Part shown: positions 56,174-64,000 of the stretch, in pieces
Layout of the letters: every line of letters starts with the position of its first letter
Numbering within the stretch: the first letter of the stretch is position 1
NCBI RefSeq assembly: GCF_000970285.1
Contig: NZ_CP009516.1
Coordinates: 1,095,036-1,159,035, forward strand
Direction: 5' to 3'
DNA length: 64,000 bases
DNA from: Methanosarcina horonobensis HB-1 = JCM 15518
Lineage (GTDB): Archaea; Halobacteriota; Methanosarcinia; Methanosarcinales; Methanosarcinaceae
Program-made: the position numbers and the translations under genes
The notes under the pieces: generated by a model
The model's input: only the letters and a program-made list of their open reading frames with translations
What the model was told of the DNA's origin: nothing
Database searches by the model: none

Positions 56174-56404
56174 TCACCAGCGACATCTAAAACGGTCCCA
56201 GCATCTTCCTCCATCCCACCAGTTGCCTCCATGCCATTTCCAGCTGTCGAATCCCCCGAAATGTCCACGCCATTTCCAGCTGTCGAATCCGCAACCATCG
56301 CAACCGCGACCGTCCCATGCTGATACTGACCCTGCTGTTACTGTTCCCACTAAAAGGATTGCCATTAAGACAGTCACAATCTTTTTTATAGATATTTCTA
56401 CCAT
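56174..56404 (-). CDS. Secreted Trp/Gly-rich protein (family member C)
   Basis: A 76-residue protein starting at the ATG at 56404 behind GGGGAG. Signal peptide IKKIVTVLMAILLVGTVTA-GSVSA, then WDGRGCDGCGFDSWKWRG and HFGGFDSWKWHGGNWWDGG. The repeat GFDSWKWxG links it to the Trp repeats of member A, while GCDGCG links it to member B, so it bridges the three. It ends CWDRFRCRW. Probably extracellular; function unknown. Confidence 0.7.
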   Translation of the reverse strand: MVEISIKKIVTVLMAILLVGTVTAGSVSAWDGRGCDGCGFDSWKWRGHFGGFDSWKWHGGNWWDGGRCWDRFRCRW

Positions 56405-56458
56405 ATACTTTCTCCCCATATTATTTGATTTTAATATATCGTTTTAATATGTCAGGCA

Positions 56459-56580
56459 TGTCAATTTTTCAATCCACTTCCTCCAGACATATACATCTGC
56501 TTATTGAAGATTATTCTACCAATGGTCATCAAAACTTGTTTCTGAGATGAAACTGGTAAATTTAATCTTCCTGATGTATA
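56459..56580 (-). promoter_or_regulatory. Conserved leader, copy C
   Basis: Third copy of the leader, with TGTCAATTTTTCAATCCACT and, further in, TACCA...TGGTA still able to pair although flanking bases have changed. Confidence 0.6.
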
Positions 56581-57086
56581 CCGATGGAAGAGATCTAAAA
56601 TTGGACATAAAAGAGATTTATATCCTTATATTTAATATCTATAGAATTATAAATACGAACCTAATATTTTACATAAATTGATACTATTCAGTCTTTCCCC
56701 TGCATCCTTTTTCAACTTCAGGACTGCAATTCCACGTGGGTAGTTATAATATCCACATCTCAAAAATGTATTAATGCCCGGGTTTCCGAAGACCTGAGTG
56801 GATATATAAAGTACAGGTTCTTTAGAAAGTTGTTCAAGTAACTATGAAGTTCAATTGTAACGTCATGTTTTAATAGGGCATACAAAATAAATCAAAATCC
56901 ATATCTTAACGTTCCCATCCAATTATCTGGAAAGTAATGAGAGAAATACTTGACTTCATGGTCGACAAATCAAAAATGGACTGAGGACTGGAGTGTTTTG
57001 ATTGGAAATAGGTGCAGGTGATTACAGTACATTTTAAGATGAAGTATCACTCTGCAATTGAATATGGCATTATATTCAAAGTAAAT
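56581..57086. repeat. Duplicated spacer, copy 2 (matches 53671-54186)
   Basis: The part from 56735 (CACGTGGGTAGTTATA) to 57086 aligns with the spacer before the cca fragment. A CAGTCTTTCCCCTG word near 56690 also occurs at 55550. No gene is visible. Confidence 0.75.
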
Positions 57087-58451
57087 TTACACCCATTTCC
57101 TCAAAAAAACCCTGAAATCCGGATCTTTTAGTCTGCAAATCTCTGTATCTTCAAGAACCTCAAAGCCTTTACTCACGTTCTGATGTACCTGTTTTCCAAG
57201 GGAGGAGTTTAGAAGCTGATCTTCAAGGAGGCCTTTTGCCGTAGGGTATTTGCGCCGGATTTCAAAGACGTACTTTCCTCCTTCGATATAGCCTCCGAAA
57301 ACATTTTCAGCCCCTTCGTACTTGGCTTTGAACTTCTCAGCATGCTCCCTGGCCCATACCGGAGGGCCAATTCTTTTTTTGACATTGGGAAGGGTGCCTG
57401 AGATAAGTTCGAGCATGATTACGGTTTCGGTTTTCCCTGACCAGACGCCGGTTTTGACAACTGAAAAATCGTACTCGCTCAGGAGGGATGCTGCAGCCTG
57501 TTCCATTTTATAAAGCTGCGGATAGAGCACGTCGTCCACAACATCAGGGGTTTCGAAGATAACTGCAAGCTGTGAGCTTTTCCGGCTTTCCAGCTTTTCA
57601 AGAAATTCTTCATCCTCGAGGGGCAGGGGGCAGGCAGGGAAAAAGAATTTAATTTCCGGGCTTTTCAGAAACTCCCGGCAGTGGTCTATAAACATGCAGA
57701 ATTTGTCAAGGGAAAGGGCTGCTGCAACATTCCGCCTGGGGTCGGTTGGGTCTACCATTACCAGAGGCTCATTGTGTTCCAGTTCCGAGTGCTGCATGAT
57801 GTCTATTTTCTGCCCGGGTTTCCAGGAAGAGGCTGCTTTCACGGTTTTTTCGAAAGAGCCGTGGTAAATAATAAGGAGCTCTGTCAGGTAGCCTGAAAAG
57901 CCCTGTGTTTTTAATTCCGAGCCGTAGACCTCGCCTCCGCGCATGAACTGCTTCATAAGCAGAACCTCTTCTTCCCGCCCTTTTATGTGGGTTTTTACGA
58001 ATTCGTTATGGAAAGGTGTCCTGTCCACTGCGGACTTGAGCTGGCATGCCGAAGCGACCCTGAAGCAGGGGACAAGGTCAACATCAAAACCTCTGTAGAT
58101 AATATTCAGGTAAGGATGTTCAGCATGGCGATCTTCGGCATATTCCGCTTGTTTTGCAACTTCTCTGGCAATCTCCATACCCCTGGTTTCCAGTTCCTTT
58201 CTGGATGTTTCCTCTGGAAAGCTGATAAAAACATCAATGTCATGGGTGCCTGAGAGCCAGGTGCCTCTTGCAGCAGAACCTACCATTTTTACAAATATAT
58301 CTGGTACACAAAGTTTCTCTGCTGCCGCTTTTACCTCTGCGGCAAGCTCTTCCTGAACAGCCATTAGTTTTTTCCTTTCGGCTTCCGTGGGTTTAATCTT
58401 TTTAAGCACGGCAAGCTTCAGGTCTTCTGGAATACTGGTATATGTTTCCAT
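57087..58451 (-). CDS. cca: CCA-adding enzyme (archaeal class I tRNA nucleotidyltransferase)
   Basis: A 454-residue enzyme adding CCA to tRNA 3' ends. The class I polymerase-beta motif GSAARGTWLSGTHDIDVFI has the metal-binding aspartates D71 and D73. The third carboxylate region YRGFDVDLVPCF and the GFSGYLTELLIIYHGSF segment are also typical. The C-terminal tail and body domains run through GPPVWAREHAEKFKAKY to the FRVFLRKWV end. Its 3' end is the source of the fragment at 54187-54384. Confidence 0.95.
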   Translation of the reverse strand: METYTSIPEDLKLAVLKKIKPTEAERKKLMAVQEELAAEVKAAAEKLCVPDIFVKMVGSAARGTWLSGTHDIDVFISFPEETSRKELETRGMEIAREVAKQAEYAEDRHAEHPYLNIIYRGFDVDLVPCFRVASACQLKSAVDRTPFHNEFVKTHIKGREEEVLLMKQFMRGGEVYGSELKTQGFSGYLTELLIIYHGSFEKTVKAASSWKPGQKIDIMQHSELEHNEPLVMVDPTDPRRNVAAALSLDKFCMFIDHCREFLKSPEIKFFFPACPLPLEDEEFLEKLESRKSSQLAVIFETPDVVDDVLYPQLYKMEQAAASLLSEYDFSVVKTGVWSGKTETVIMLELISGTLPNVKKRIGPPVWAREHAEKFKAKYEGAENVFGGYIEGGKYVFEIRRKYPTAKGLLEDQLLNSSLGKQVHQNVSKGFEVLEDTEICRLKDPDFRVFLRKWV

Positions 58452-58942
58452 GCCCTGGACGGCTCCACATGTTCTTTTTTGGTTCTGAAGGTCAATTTTT
58501 ATCCTGAAGATTGACTCTTCATCCTTGGATTAGTAATAGTTCTGAGTTAGTAATGATTCTAAGGCTAACTGTTGATACAGTTAGTTTGCGATTGGATAAT
58601 TTGTAATTTTACAGGTCAGAAACCTCTCTTTTAACTTATAATTTGTGGATCTTCAGGTAGAATTTCAAAATAAATCTATTTTCCCGATCAGGAACTGAGG
58701 ATTCTCTTGTGAAGGGATGATCCCTGGATTCCATAAGTATTCTCCAGAGACTCCGGAGTTAAGAAAATATGAACACTTTAAATAAAATGAACAGCATTTC
58801 TATTTCCCGAATCTGGCAGTTTTACTGATTTACTTTCTATTTAATTTACAACTTACTTCAAATCGGCTTGTTTCAGGTCTTATCGATCTGCTTCAAGCCT
58901 CATCGGTCCATCCAAACCCTATAATAACCCGGTTGTGAAAAA
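58452..58942. other. Divergent intergenic region, no gene seen
   Basis: AT-rich, with TAGTAATAGTTCTGAGTTAG/TAGTAATGATTCTAAGGCTA direct repeat near 58530-58570 and CAGGTCTTATCGATCTGCTT/CAAGCCTCATCGGTCCATCC similarity near 58874-58912. Confidence 0.4.
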
Positions 58943-59662
58943 ATGCTTGTCTGGATTTATTGGATTGTCACTCTAACAATCGCTACCTATGCATCCGTAT
59001 ACGTTATTAAAAAAATGCCGGAAAACGGTTTTACAGTGCTCACTGCTTTTTATGTCGTTTACCTTGTAGCTTCACAGGTTCTTGCCACACGCATTATTGT
59101 GTTTGACCTTGGCTTTTACTCCTTTTTTGCTCCGGCGGCAGTTTTCATCTACCCTTTTATTGCTCAGGTGGTGGATATGATCAACGAAGTCTATGGGGAG
59201 AAAAGGACGCATATCTCCATCCTCATCGCTTTTGCGACCCAGGTATTGTTCGTGCTCTTCATAGGTATGGTCGCGGGTCTCACTCCTGCCCCTTTCTTTG
59301 AACTGGAAGATGCCTGGAAGAGCCTTTTTGGGCTGAGCATCAGAATCACTATCGCAAGCTGGGTCTCTTTTCTGATCTGCTCGAACCTTGATGCCTGGAT
59401 CTTTGCATCCCTTAAAAAACATTTTTCACAAAGGGAGGAGAACTTCAAGCACGATACCCTGATAAACCCTTACATCTGGCTGCGCTCAGGAGCAAGCGAC
59501 ATTGTTAACCTTACTCTGGACTCTCTGATCTTTGTCTTCATTGCCTTTTACGGAGTTATGCCTGTCCTCCCTCTGGTTATAGGGCAGCTTATCAGTAAGA
59601 ATATCATCGGTTTTCTGGATAATCCCTGGTTTGTGTTCTACAAAAAACTGCTTACAAAATAA
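58943..59662 (+). CDS. Queuosine-precursor-type transporter (YhhQ/VUT family)
   Basis: A 239-residue membrane protein with about six helices. The family signature is the pair FIYPFIAQVVDMINEVYGEK and a later LRSGASDIVNLTLDSLIFVF, with GQLISKNIIGFLDNPW at the end. Bacterial YhhQ imports 7-deazaguanine precursors of queuosine; in an archaeon the same bases feed archaeosine in tRNA, so import of preQ0 is a sensible guess. Single gene. Confidence 0.88.
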   Translation: MLVWIYWIVTLTIATYASVYVIKKMPENGFTVLTAFYVVYLVASQVLATRIIVFDLGFYSFFAPAAVFIYPFIAQVVDMINEVYGEKRTHISILIAFATQVLFVLFIGMVAGLTPAPFFELEDAWKSLFGLSIRITIASWVSFLICSNLDAWIFASLKKHFSQREENFKHDTLINPYIWLRSGASDIVNLTLDSLIFVFIAFYGVMPVLPLVIGQLISKNIIGFLDNPWFVFYKKLLTK

Positions 59663-60038
59663 GGGACAACACTTATATTACACACTTGATATGCATGCTC
59701 AACAGATGATGTAGTTACTTAACAGATAATAAATGCAACTTTTTATACCTCTCTTTCTGGCCATTTTAATACTTTTTTTGTTTTCAGCCGTTTTCCTGCC
59801 TGTTGTACTTTATCACTTTTTACGCTTTACACAGTCAAAACTGCCCAAAAACTTTTATCTGATCCCTGCAATATCTAGAAATGCATATAGTTGGATATTA
59901 TAATATATTCAAAGTAAATGGGGGTATCCGGACACAGGGAAAAGTCCAGGAAGTGTTCAGGAACTTTTTTTGTTTCTATTTTTCTTCCGGACTTCCGGAC
60001 GGCTGCACCCACTCCAGTAAATCGAAAGGAGGCCTAAT
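59663..60038. promoter_or_regulatory. Leader of the S-layer gene
   Basis: No gene. A TATA-like GATATTATAATATATTC is at 59893-59909, giving a leader of about 110 bases. It contains a foldback-prone AAAAGTCC...GGAACTTTTTTT stretch (59940-59971) and a strong GGAGG at 60028-60032 before the TTG start. Confidence 0.5.
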
Positions 60039-62645
60039 TTGGGGACTAAAAAATATCTAAAAATGCTATGTCTGTTTTTATTGCTCGGATTGCTGTGCGA
60101 AACCGCAGTTGCTCAGGTTTCAGGTTCCGCAGGCAACCGCATCTGGGACGCAAACTTAAGCCAGAACTTTACCTATACCTGGACGCCCCAGACATACTCG
60201 GGCTTTTACTATGACCTGGATACCGGGGAAGGTTCGGAGAATATGACGATCCAGCTCACTGAGGGCAGCCGTAGTGTCCAGAGAAACGGACTGCAGTATG
60301 AAACAAGGCCCATAGAAACGGAATTCGAATATGGGAACTGGGGTTCGTATCAGGTTATAGGGTTTATGGCAGAGCGGTATTTTGCGGGATACACGGAAAA
60401 CTCCAGCTTTATAAATGACGATATCAGCGTAATTTCGGATGGACAGCTTTCGAAAATACTTATTGATAGCGACGACCGGAGATCCATGTACACGGGCTCT
60501 TCCCTTATACTTGAAGAAGGTTATTCTCTCAACATTGTAGAAGTCGATGTTAATGGTAACACGGTATGGGTACAGCTCGAAAAGGACGGAGATGTGATAG
60601 ACAACGGTTTCCTTTCTTCCAACAGCGACTATGTTTATGAGGCCGACCTTGGAGACGCTGATGACGTACCTCTGATCGCTGTCCATTTAGCTCAGATCTT
60701 CAGGGGCACAGAAACAAATGCAGTTTTTGTAGAGGGAATATTCCAGATCTCGGACGAGTACGTCCAGATTGAAAATGGAGATAGATTCGGGAAAATGGAG
60801 ATAAGTTCTACTTCAAGTTCCGGAATTACAATGAGAAACCGTGATTCTTTTACCCTTGGCAGGGGAGACACGGTCAACATAATGGGAAAACTCAGCTTTG
60901 TTGTGGCCGATGCCAGCGAACTCCGCTTTGCTCCCATTGTTGAGACTACCGAGCCCGGAACCTATGAACTGAGGGGAACGGTCCATGACGAAACGTTTAA
61001 TACTACTGTCTGGACGCCTTACAACTTTGAAGGGTTCTATTACAATATCGATGAAAACGTCTCCACTGAGAGCCTGACCATTACAGAAGGAATCAGCGGA
61101 AGGACGATTGGTGACGAAAAGCTTGTTTATTCCACCAGCCCCGCACTTGTGAGTTTCGAGCGGGAAAGCTGGGGAAGCTATGAAGTAATAGGGTTCATGG
61201 CAGAGAAGTATTTTGCAGGCTATCCCGCGAACACTTTTGGTAATTCCAGAAGCGTGAGTATACTTTCAGATGACATCCTATCAAAAGTCCTGATTGATGA
61301 CGATAACAGAAGGTCTATATTCACGGGTTCTTCCATAGCTCTTGAAAACGGTTACTCTCTCAAAGCCGCAGAGGTTGATGTTAACGGTAACAGTGTACTC
61401 CTCGAGCTTTACAAGGATGGAAGACTTGTGGATTCCGGAATAGTTTCCAGCAACAGGGACTATGTCTACGAAGCAGATATCGGTGGGGCTGAAGATATTC
61501 CCATGATCGCAGTCCACATAAGCACAGTCTTCCGCTCACGTGAAACGGATGCTGTATTTATAGAAGGAATCTTCCAGATCTCAGATGAATATCTTGAGCT
61601 TTCCCAGGGTGACTCTTTCGGCAAGATGGAAATTAGCTCTATTTCCGACTCCGGAATCATAATGAGAAATGAGGACTCTATTTCCCTTTCAAGGGGCAAT
61701 ACCGTCAACCTGATGGGCAATGTTAAGTTCAAAGTGGCTGATTCGTCTGTCCTGCGCTTTTATCCCTTTGTTGAAGTTGAAAGTGCTGCACAGGATCAGC
61801 TGGAATTTGAAACTCCAAATGTCTTCGTGGTCGGACAGGCAGCAGAAATCCTGGTTACGGCAAGAGATGCTGCAGTCAGTGACGTCCAAATCATGCTTGG
61901 AAACAGAAGTATCGGAACCACAGGCAATGATGGGATTCTCACATACACTCCAGGTCAGGAAGGCAGATTTACCCTTTCTGCGAACAAGACGGGTTACAAC
62001 TCCGGAAGTAAGACAGTGGATGTCCTCGCAGCAGGTGTTCTCAAGCTGCTGGTCTCAGTTTCTCCTGAAGACATCAGAGAAGGCGACCAGATCACTATAA
62101 GGGTCGCTGATTCTGCACAGAACCAGCCTGTCTCCGGAGCAGATGTCTTCTTTGGCGGACAGAAAGTTGAAGGACAGACCGGTACAAACGGCACTGTATC
62201 TTACTGGGTAACTGCTCCAGGCACATTTACTGTAAACGCTACAAAAGCAGGTTATGAGGAAGGAGAAACCATTGTTGAGGTTTCCGAAGATAGAGCCAGC
62301 TTTGAGTTCTCGGACCTTTTGATTGAGCCTGCTTCTGTTAGAAGTGGAAATGCAGTTACAATTGAGGTGAATGTGACAAACACCGGCAACATTGCAGGAG
62401 AAACCGAAGTTGAACTGCTTATCAACGGTGAACCCGTAGATAACGAAACTGTGAGCTTGGGCGTTGGTGAGAGTAGGGTAGTGGAATTCTCCCATACCGA
62501 GGAAGAAGCAGGGACATACACGGTTGAGATCGAAGATCTTAGCGGAAGTTACGAAGTAACGAAATCCACTCCTTTCCTCAGCAGCACTGTAACCATCGGA
62601 ATACTTGCTACAGCGTTTATACTGCTCAGGAGAAGAAAGAACTAA
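60039..62645 (+). CDS. S-layer protein with two duplication domains, Ig-like and CARDB domains
   Basis: An 868-residue envelope protein starting at TTG behind GGAGG. After the signal peptide (ending near AVAQVSG) come two tandem S-layer duplication domains (about 30-305 and 315-590), each with YGNWGSYQVIGFMAERYFAG- or ESWGSYEVIGFMAEKYFAG-type cores and EGIFQISDEY. Two Ig-like units follow (about 600-675 and 678-755; both have an SGxD/VxD...GTTGNDG or GTNGT turn). A CARDB-type domain (about 760-840) and a C-terminal helix with RRRKN complete it. The arrangement matches the Methanosarcina S-layer lattice protein with added stalk domains. It is longer than the simple two-domain form. Confidence 0.92.
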   Translation: MGTKKYLKMLCLFLLLGLLCETAVAQVSGSAGNRIWDANLSQNFTYTWTPQTYSGFYYDLDTGEGSENMTIQLTEGSRSVQRNGLQYETRPIETEFEYGNWGSYQVIGFMAERYFAGYTENSSFINDDISVISDGQLSKILIDSDDRRSMYTGSSLILEEGYSLNIVEVDVNGNTVWVQLEKDGDVIDNGFLSSNSDYVYEADLGDADDVPLIAVHLAQIFRGTETNAVFVEGIFQISDEYVQIENGDRFGKMEISSTSSSGITMRNRDSFTLGRGDTVNIMGKLSFVVADASELRFAPIVETTEPGTYELRGTVHDETFNTTVWTPYNFEGFYYNIDENVSTESLTITEGISGRTIGDEKLVYSTSPALVSFERESWGSYEVIGFMAEKYFAGYPANTFGNSRSVSILSDDILSKVLIDDDNRRSIFTGSSIALENGYSLKAAEVDVNGNSVLLELYKDGRLVDSGIVSSNRDYVYEADIGGAEDIPMIAVHISTVFRSRETDAVFIEGIFQISDEYLELSQGDSFGKMEISSISDSGIIMRNEDSISLSRGNTVNLMGNVKFKVADSSVLRFYPFVEVESAAQDQLEFETPNVFVVGQAAEILVTARDAAVSDVQIMLGNRSIGTTGNDGILTYTPGQEGRFTLSANKTGYNSGSKTVDVLAAGVLKLLVSVSPEDIREGDQITIRVADSAQNQPVSGADVFFGGQKVEGQTGTNGTVSYWVTAPGTFTVNATKAGYEEGETIVEVSEDRASFEFSDLLIEPASVRSGNAVTIEVNVTNTGNIAGETEVELLINGEPVDNETVSLGVGESRVVEFSHTEEEAGTYTVEIEDLSGSYEVTKSTPFLSSTVTIGILATAFILLRRRKN

Positions 62646-62671
62646 ATCAGGTTCTATTTTTTAGTAGCAGG

Positions 62672-62707
62672 GACCGGAAATTAATTTTTGATTCCGGTCT
62701 TTTTTTC
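62672..62707 (+). terminator. Terminator after the S-layer gene
   Basis: GACCGGAA and TTCCGGTC form an 8-bp stem around an AT-rich loop, followed by eight T residues (62700-62707). Confidence 0.85.
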
Positions 62708-62905
62708 TTTCTCCTATTTTTTGCGTACTCTCTGCCTGAACAACTTTCCTGACCTTCTGTTTGATAATTCTTGAGAATCTCAATTCCTGTCGCTTAATAT
62801 TTTACTGGAAAAAACACATAGCTAAAATTTAATAACGTAGCATAAATATAGAAAAGGAAGGTTCCAGTGAACCTTCTGTCAAATAGTAGTAATCAAAAAG
62901 CTTTT

Positions 62906-64000
62906 TTATCTTCTTTTTTTCAGTACTGAATATGATGTCAGAACTCCGGTTGCCGCAAATAAAATTCCAATCCCAGAAACATATTCTTTTTCTTCCTCAG
63001 AAGCTGGAGTTCCTTCTCTTTTTTTTCCGGAAGCCTCTTCTGCGCCCACGAGATTATTTCCTCCGTCTCTGGCAGGAGTAATTTCTAGTAACTGGGTGTT
63101 TTCCGGATCTGCAATCGCAAAAGGCGAAAAACCAGGAGTTTCTGCTGTGAAGTAGAAGTAATTTTCATCTTCTCCTTTCAGGCTTGTAGGCAGTGCATTC
63201 CATGTGTTATCACTGTACCTGTAAAGGATTATTGCGCTTTCACCTATGCCGTTTTCGGAGAGCCATGTCCGGTTTACTCTGAAACTTATCCGTGCATTTT
63301 CAAGGTTTTCTGAGCTTGAAAAGCCACTGTTTCCTACCCAGATATTCAGGTTTTTGTAGACGGTCCCGGGAGCAGGCTCTTTCACTATTGTGGATGTGTT
63401 CTTCAGCATTTCCACAATTGCGGTTGTTTTCCCGAAGTTCTTTTTCGGGTCAAACTCAATAGTAATGATCTCGTTTGTATCTCCTTTGAATGTATAGCAG
63501 GCGTGAGTTCCTTTGAATATTTGCTCATTTGAAATCTCCTTGAGCTCTACGTTTCTGCTTGATTCCGGAGAGCCTCCACCGCCCCCTCCTCCGCTGCCCC
63601 CACTGCTTCCTCCAGATGATGCGGTTTTCTCCGTAACTGTAATATAACCTGTTTTTGTTTTGGAATCGTTTCCATAGGTAGTGTTAATTGCCCTGAGGGT
63701 TACTGTATAGGTTCCCGTGGTTTCATAGGTCCATACCGGATTTTTATCTAAAGAGTCGATGCTTCCGTTTCCATCAAAGTCCCATTTCCAGGAATCTGGA
63801 TTACCTGTAGATAGATCCCTGAACTGAACTTTGAGAGGCACGGTTCCGGAGACTGGACTTGCGGAAAAGTCAGCTTTTGGAGGCGAGTATGTGGCTATTA
63901 TTTCCGAAGCTCCTGCGATAGGAATAGCTGAAACGGAATATGCGGAAACATTTCCTGAGATCGTGAAGTTTCCAGGTTCAATAACTGAGGGCACTGTAAC
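62906..64000 (-). CDS. PKD-domain surface protein with PGF-pre-PGF domain (5' end outside window)
   Basis: The C-terminal 364 or so residues of a larger cell-surface protein; the frame stays open to the window edge. A PKD domain (ADFSASPVSGTVPLKVQFRD, DSWKWDFDGNGSIDS, YTVTLRAINTTYG) is followed by a Ser/Gly-rich linker. Next comes a PGF-pre-PGF domain of about 150 residues (ITIEFDPKKNFGKTTAIVEM, NLNIWVGNSGF, RTWLSENGIGESAIILYRYS, FTAETPGFSPFAI). The end is a hydrophobic helix (VSGIGILFAATGVLTSYSVL) with KKRR, so it is anchored in the membrane. It converges on the S-layer gene. Confidence 0.88.
   Translation of the reverse strand, partial: VTVPSVIEPGNFTISGNVSAYSVSAIPIAGASEIIATYSPPKADFSASPVSGTVPLKVQFRDLSTGNPDSWKWDFDGNGSIDSLDKNPVWTYETTGTYTVTLRAINTTYGNDSKTKTGYITVTEKTASSGGSSGGSGGGGGGGSPESSRNVELKEISNEQIFKGTHACYTFKGDTNEIITIEFDPKKNFGKTTAIVEMLKNTSTIVKEPAPGTVYKNLNIWVGNSGFSSSENLENARISFRVNRTWLSENGIGESAIILYRYSDNTWNALPTSLKGEDENYFYFTAETPGFSPFAIADPENTQLLEITPARDGGNNLVGAEEASGKKREGTPASEEEKEYVSGIGILFAATGVLTSYSVLKKRR

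Overview
The window looks like chromosomal DNA of a methanogenic archaeon of the genus Methanosarcina. It carries a pta-ack pair with the residues known from the M. thermophila enzymes, an iron-sulfur flavoprotein next to it, an ADP-forming acetyl-CoA synthetase beta subunit, S-layer duplication-domain proteins, ADP-dependent sugar kinases, an archaeal CCA-adding enzyme, a PGF-pre-PGF surface protein and long AT-rich intergenic DNA. I saw no rRNA, tRNA or CRISPR array. The species cannot be fixed by reading alone.

Layout. 1-6600: small enzymes of bacterial type (winged-helix YcaQ-like, RidA, two PhnB-like VOC proteins, a RibD/DHFR-like reductase, DUF1579-like and SRPBCC proteins), nearly all on the minus strand; several are frameshifted or truncated, so this looks like an imported, decaying cluster. 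6881-15044: ClC channel, Isf flavoprotein, Pta, two tandem acetate kinases separated by a duplicated pta tail, and an Acd beta subunit. 15462-20752: a membrane-anchored winged-helix protein, a surface protein, a HEAT-repeat lipoprotein, an S-layer-domain protein and an ArsR-like regulator whose end runs antisense over a broken cation exchanger. 21814-28721: two ferredoxins, two Hsp20 proteins, uracil-DNA glycosylase, phosphoglycerate kinase, AMMECR1 and an MFS transporter. 28880-29030: an intricate foldback that may be a structured RNA.

29597-41523 is a restriction island. A complete type I system (HsdR, HsdS, HsdM) includes a rhomboid-type intramembrane protease gene and a ribbon-helix-helix-like gene with a palindromic operator candidate at its promoter. 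Beside it lie the remains of a second type I system (hsdR ends at 37164-37612, split hsdS at 40732-41523) and unknown membrane proteins. 41654-51545 holds hypothetical genes, GNAT, a deoxyribosyltransferase-like protein, a pilin-like protein, ArgC-CBS-ArgJ and two ADP-dependent sugar kinases in tandem, followed by an overlapping 8-oxoguanine glycosylase gene.

51532-58451 is a segmental amplification. The ogg tail, a convergent small secreted protein with its leader, and the cca tail have been copied so that three signal-peptide proteins with very different Trp/Asp-rich or Gly/Cys-rich mature parts alternate with broken ogg and cca pieces. The window ends with a queuosine-precursor-type transporter, a large S-layer protein and a PKD/PGF-pre-PGF surface protein cut by the window edge.
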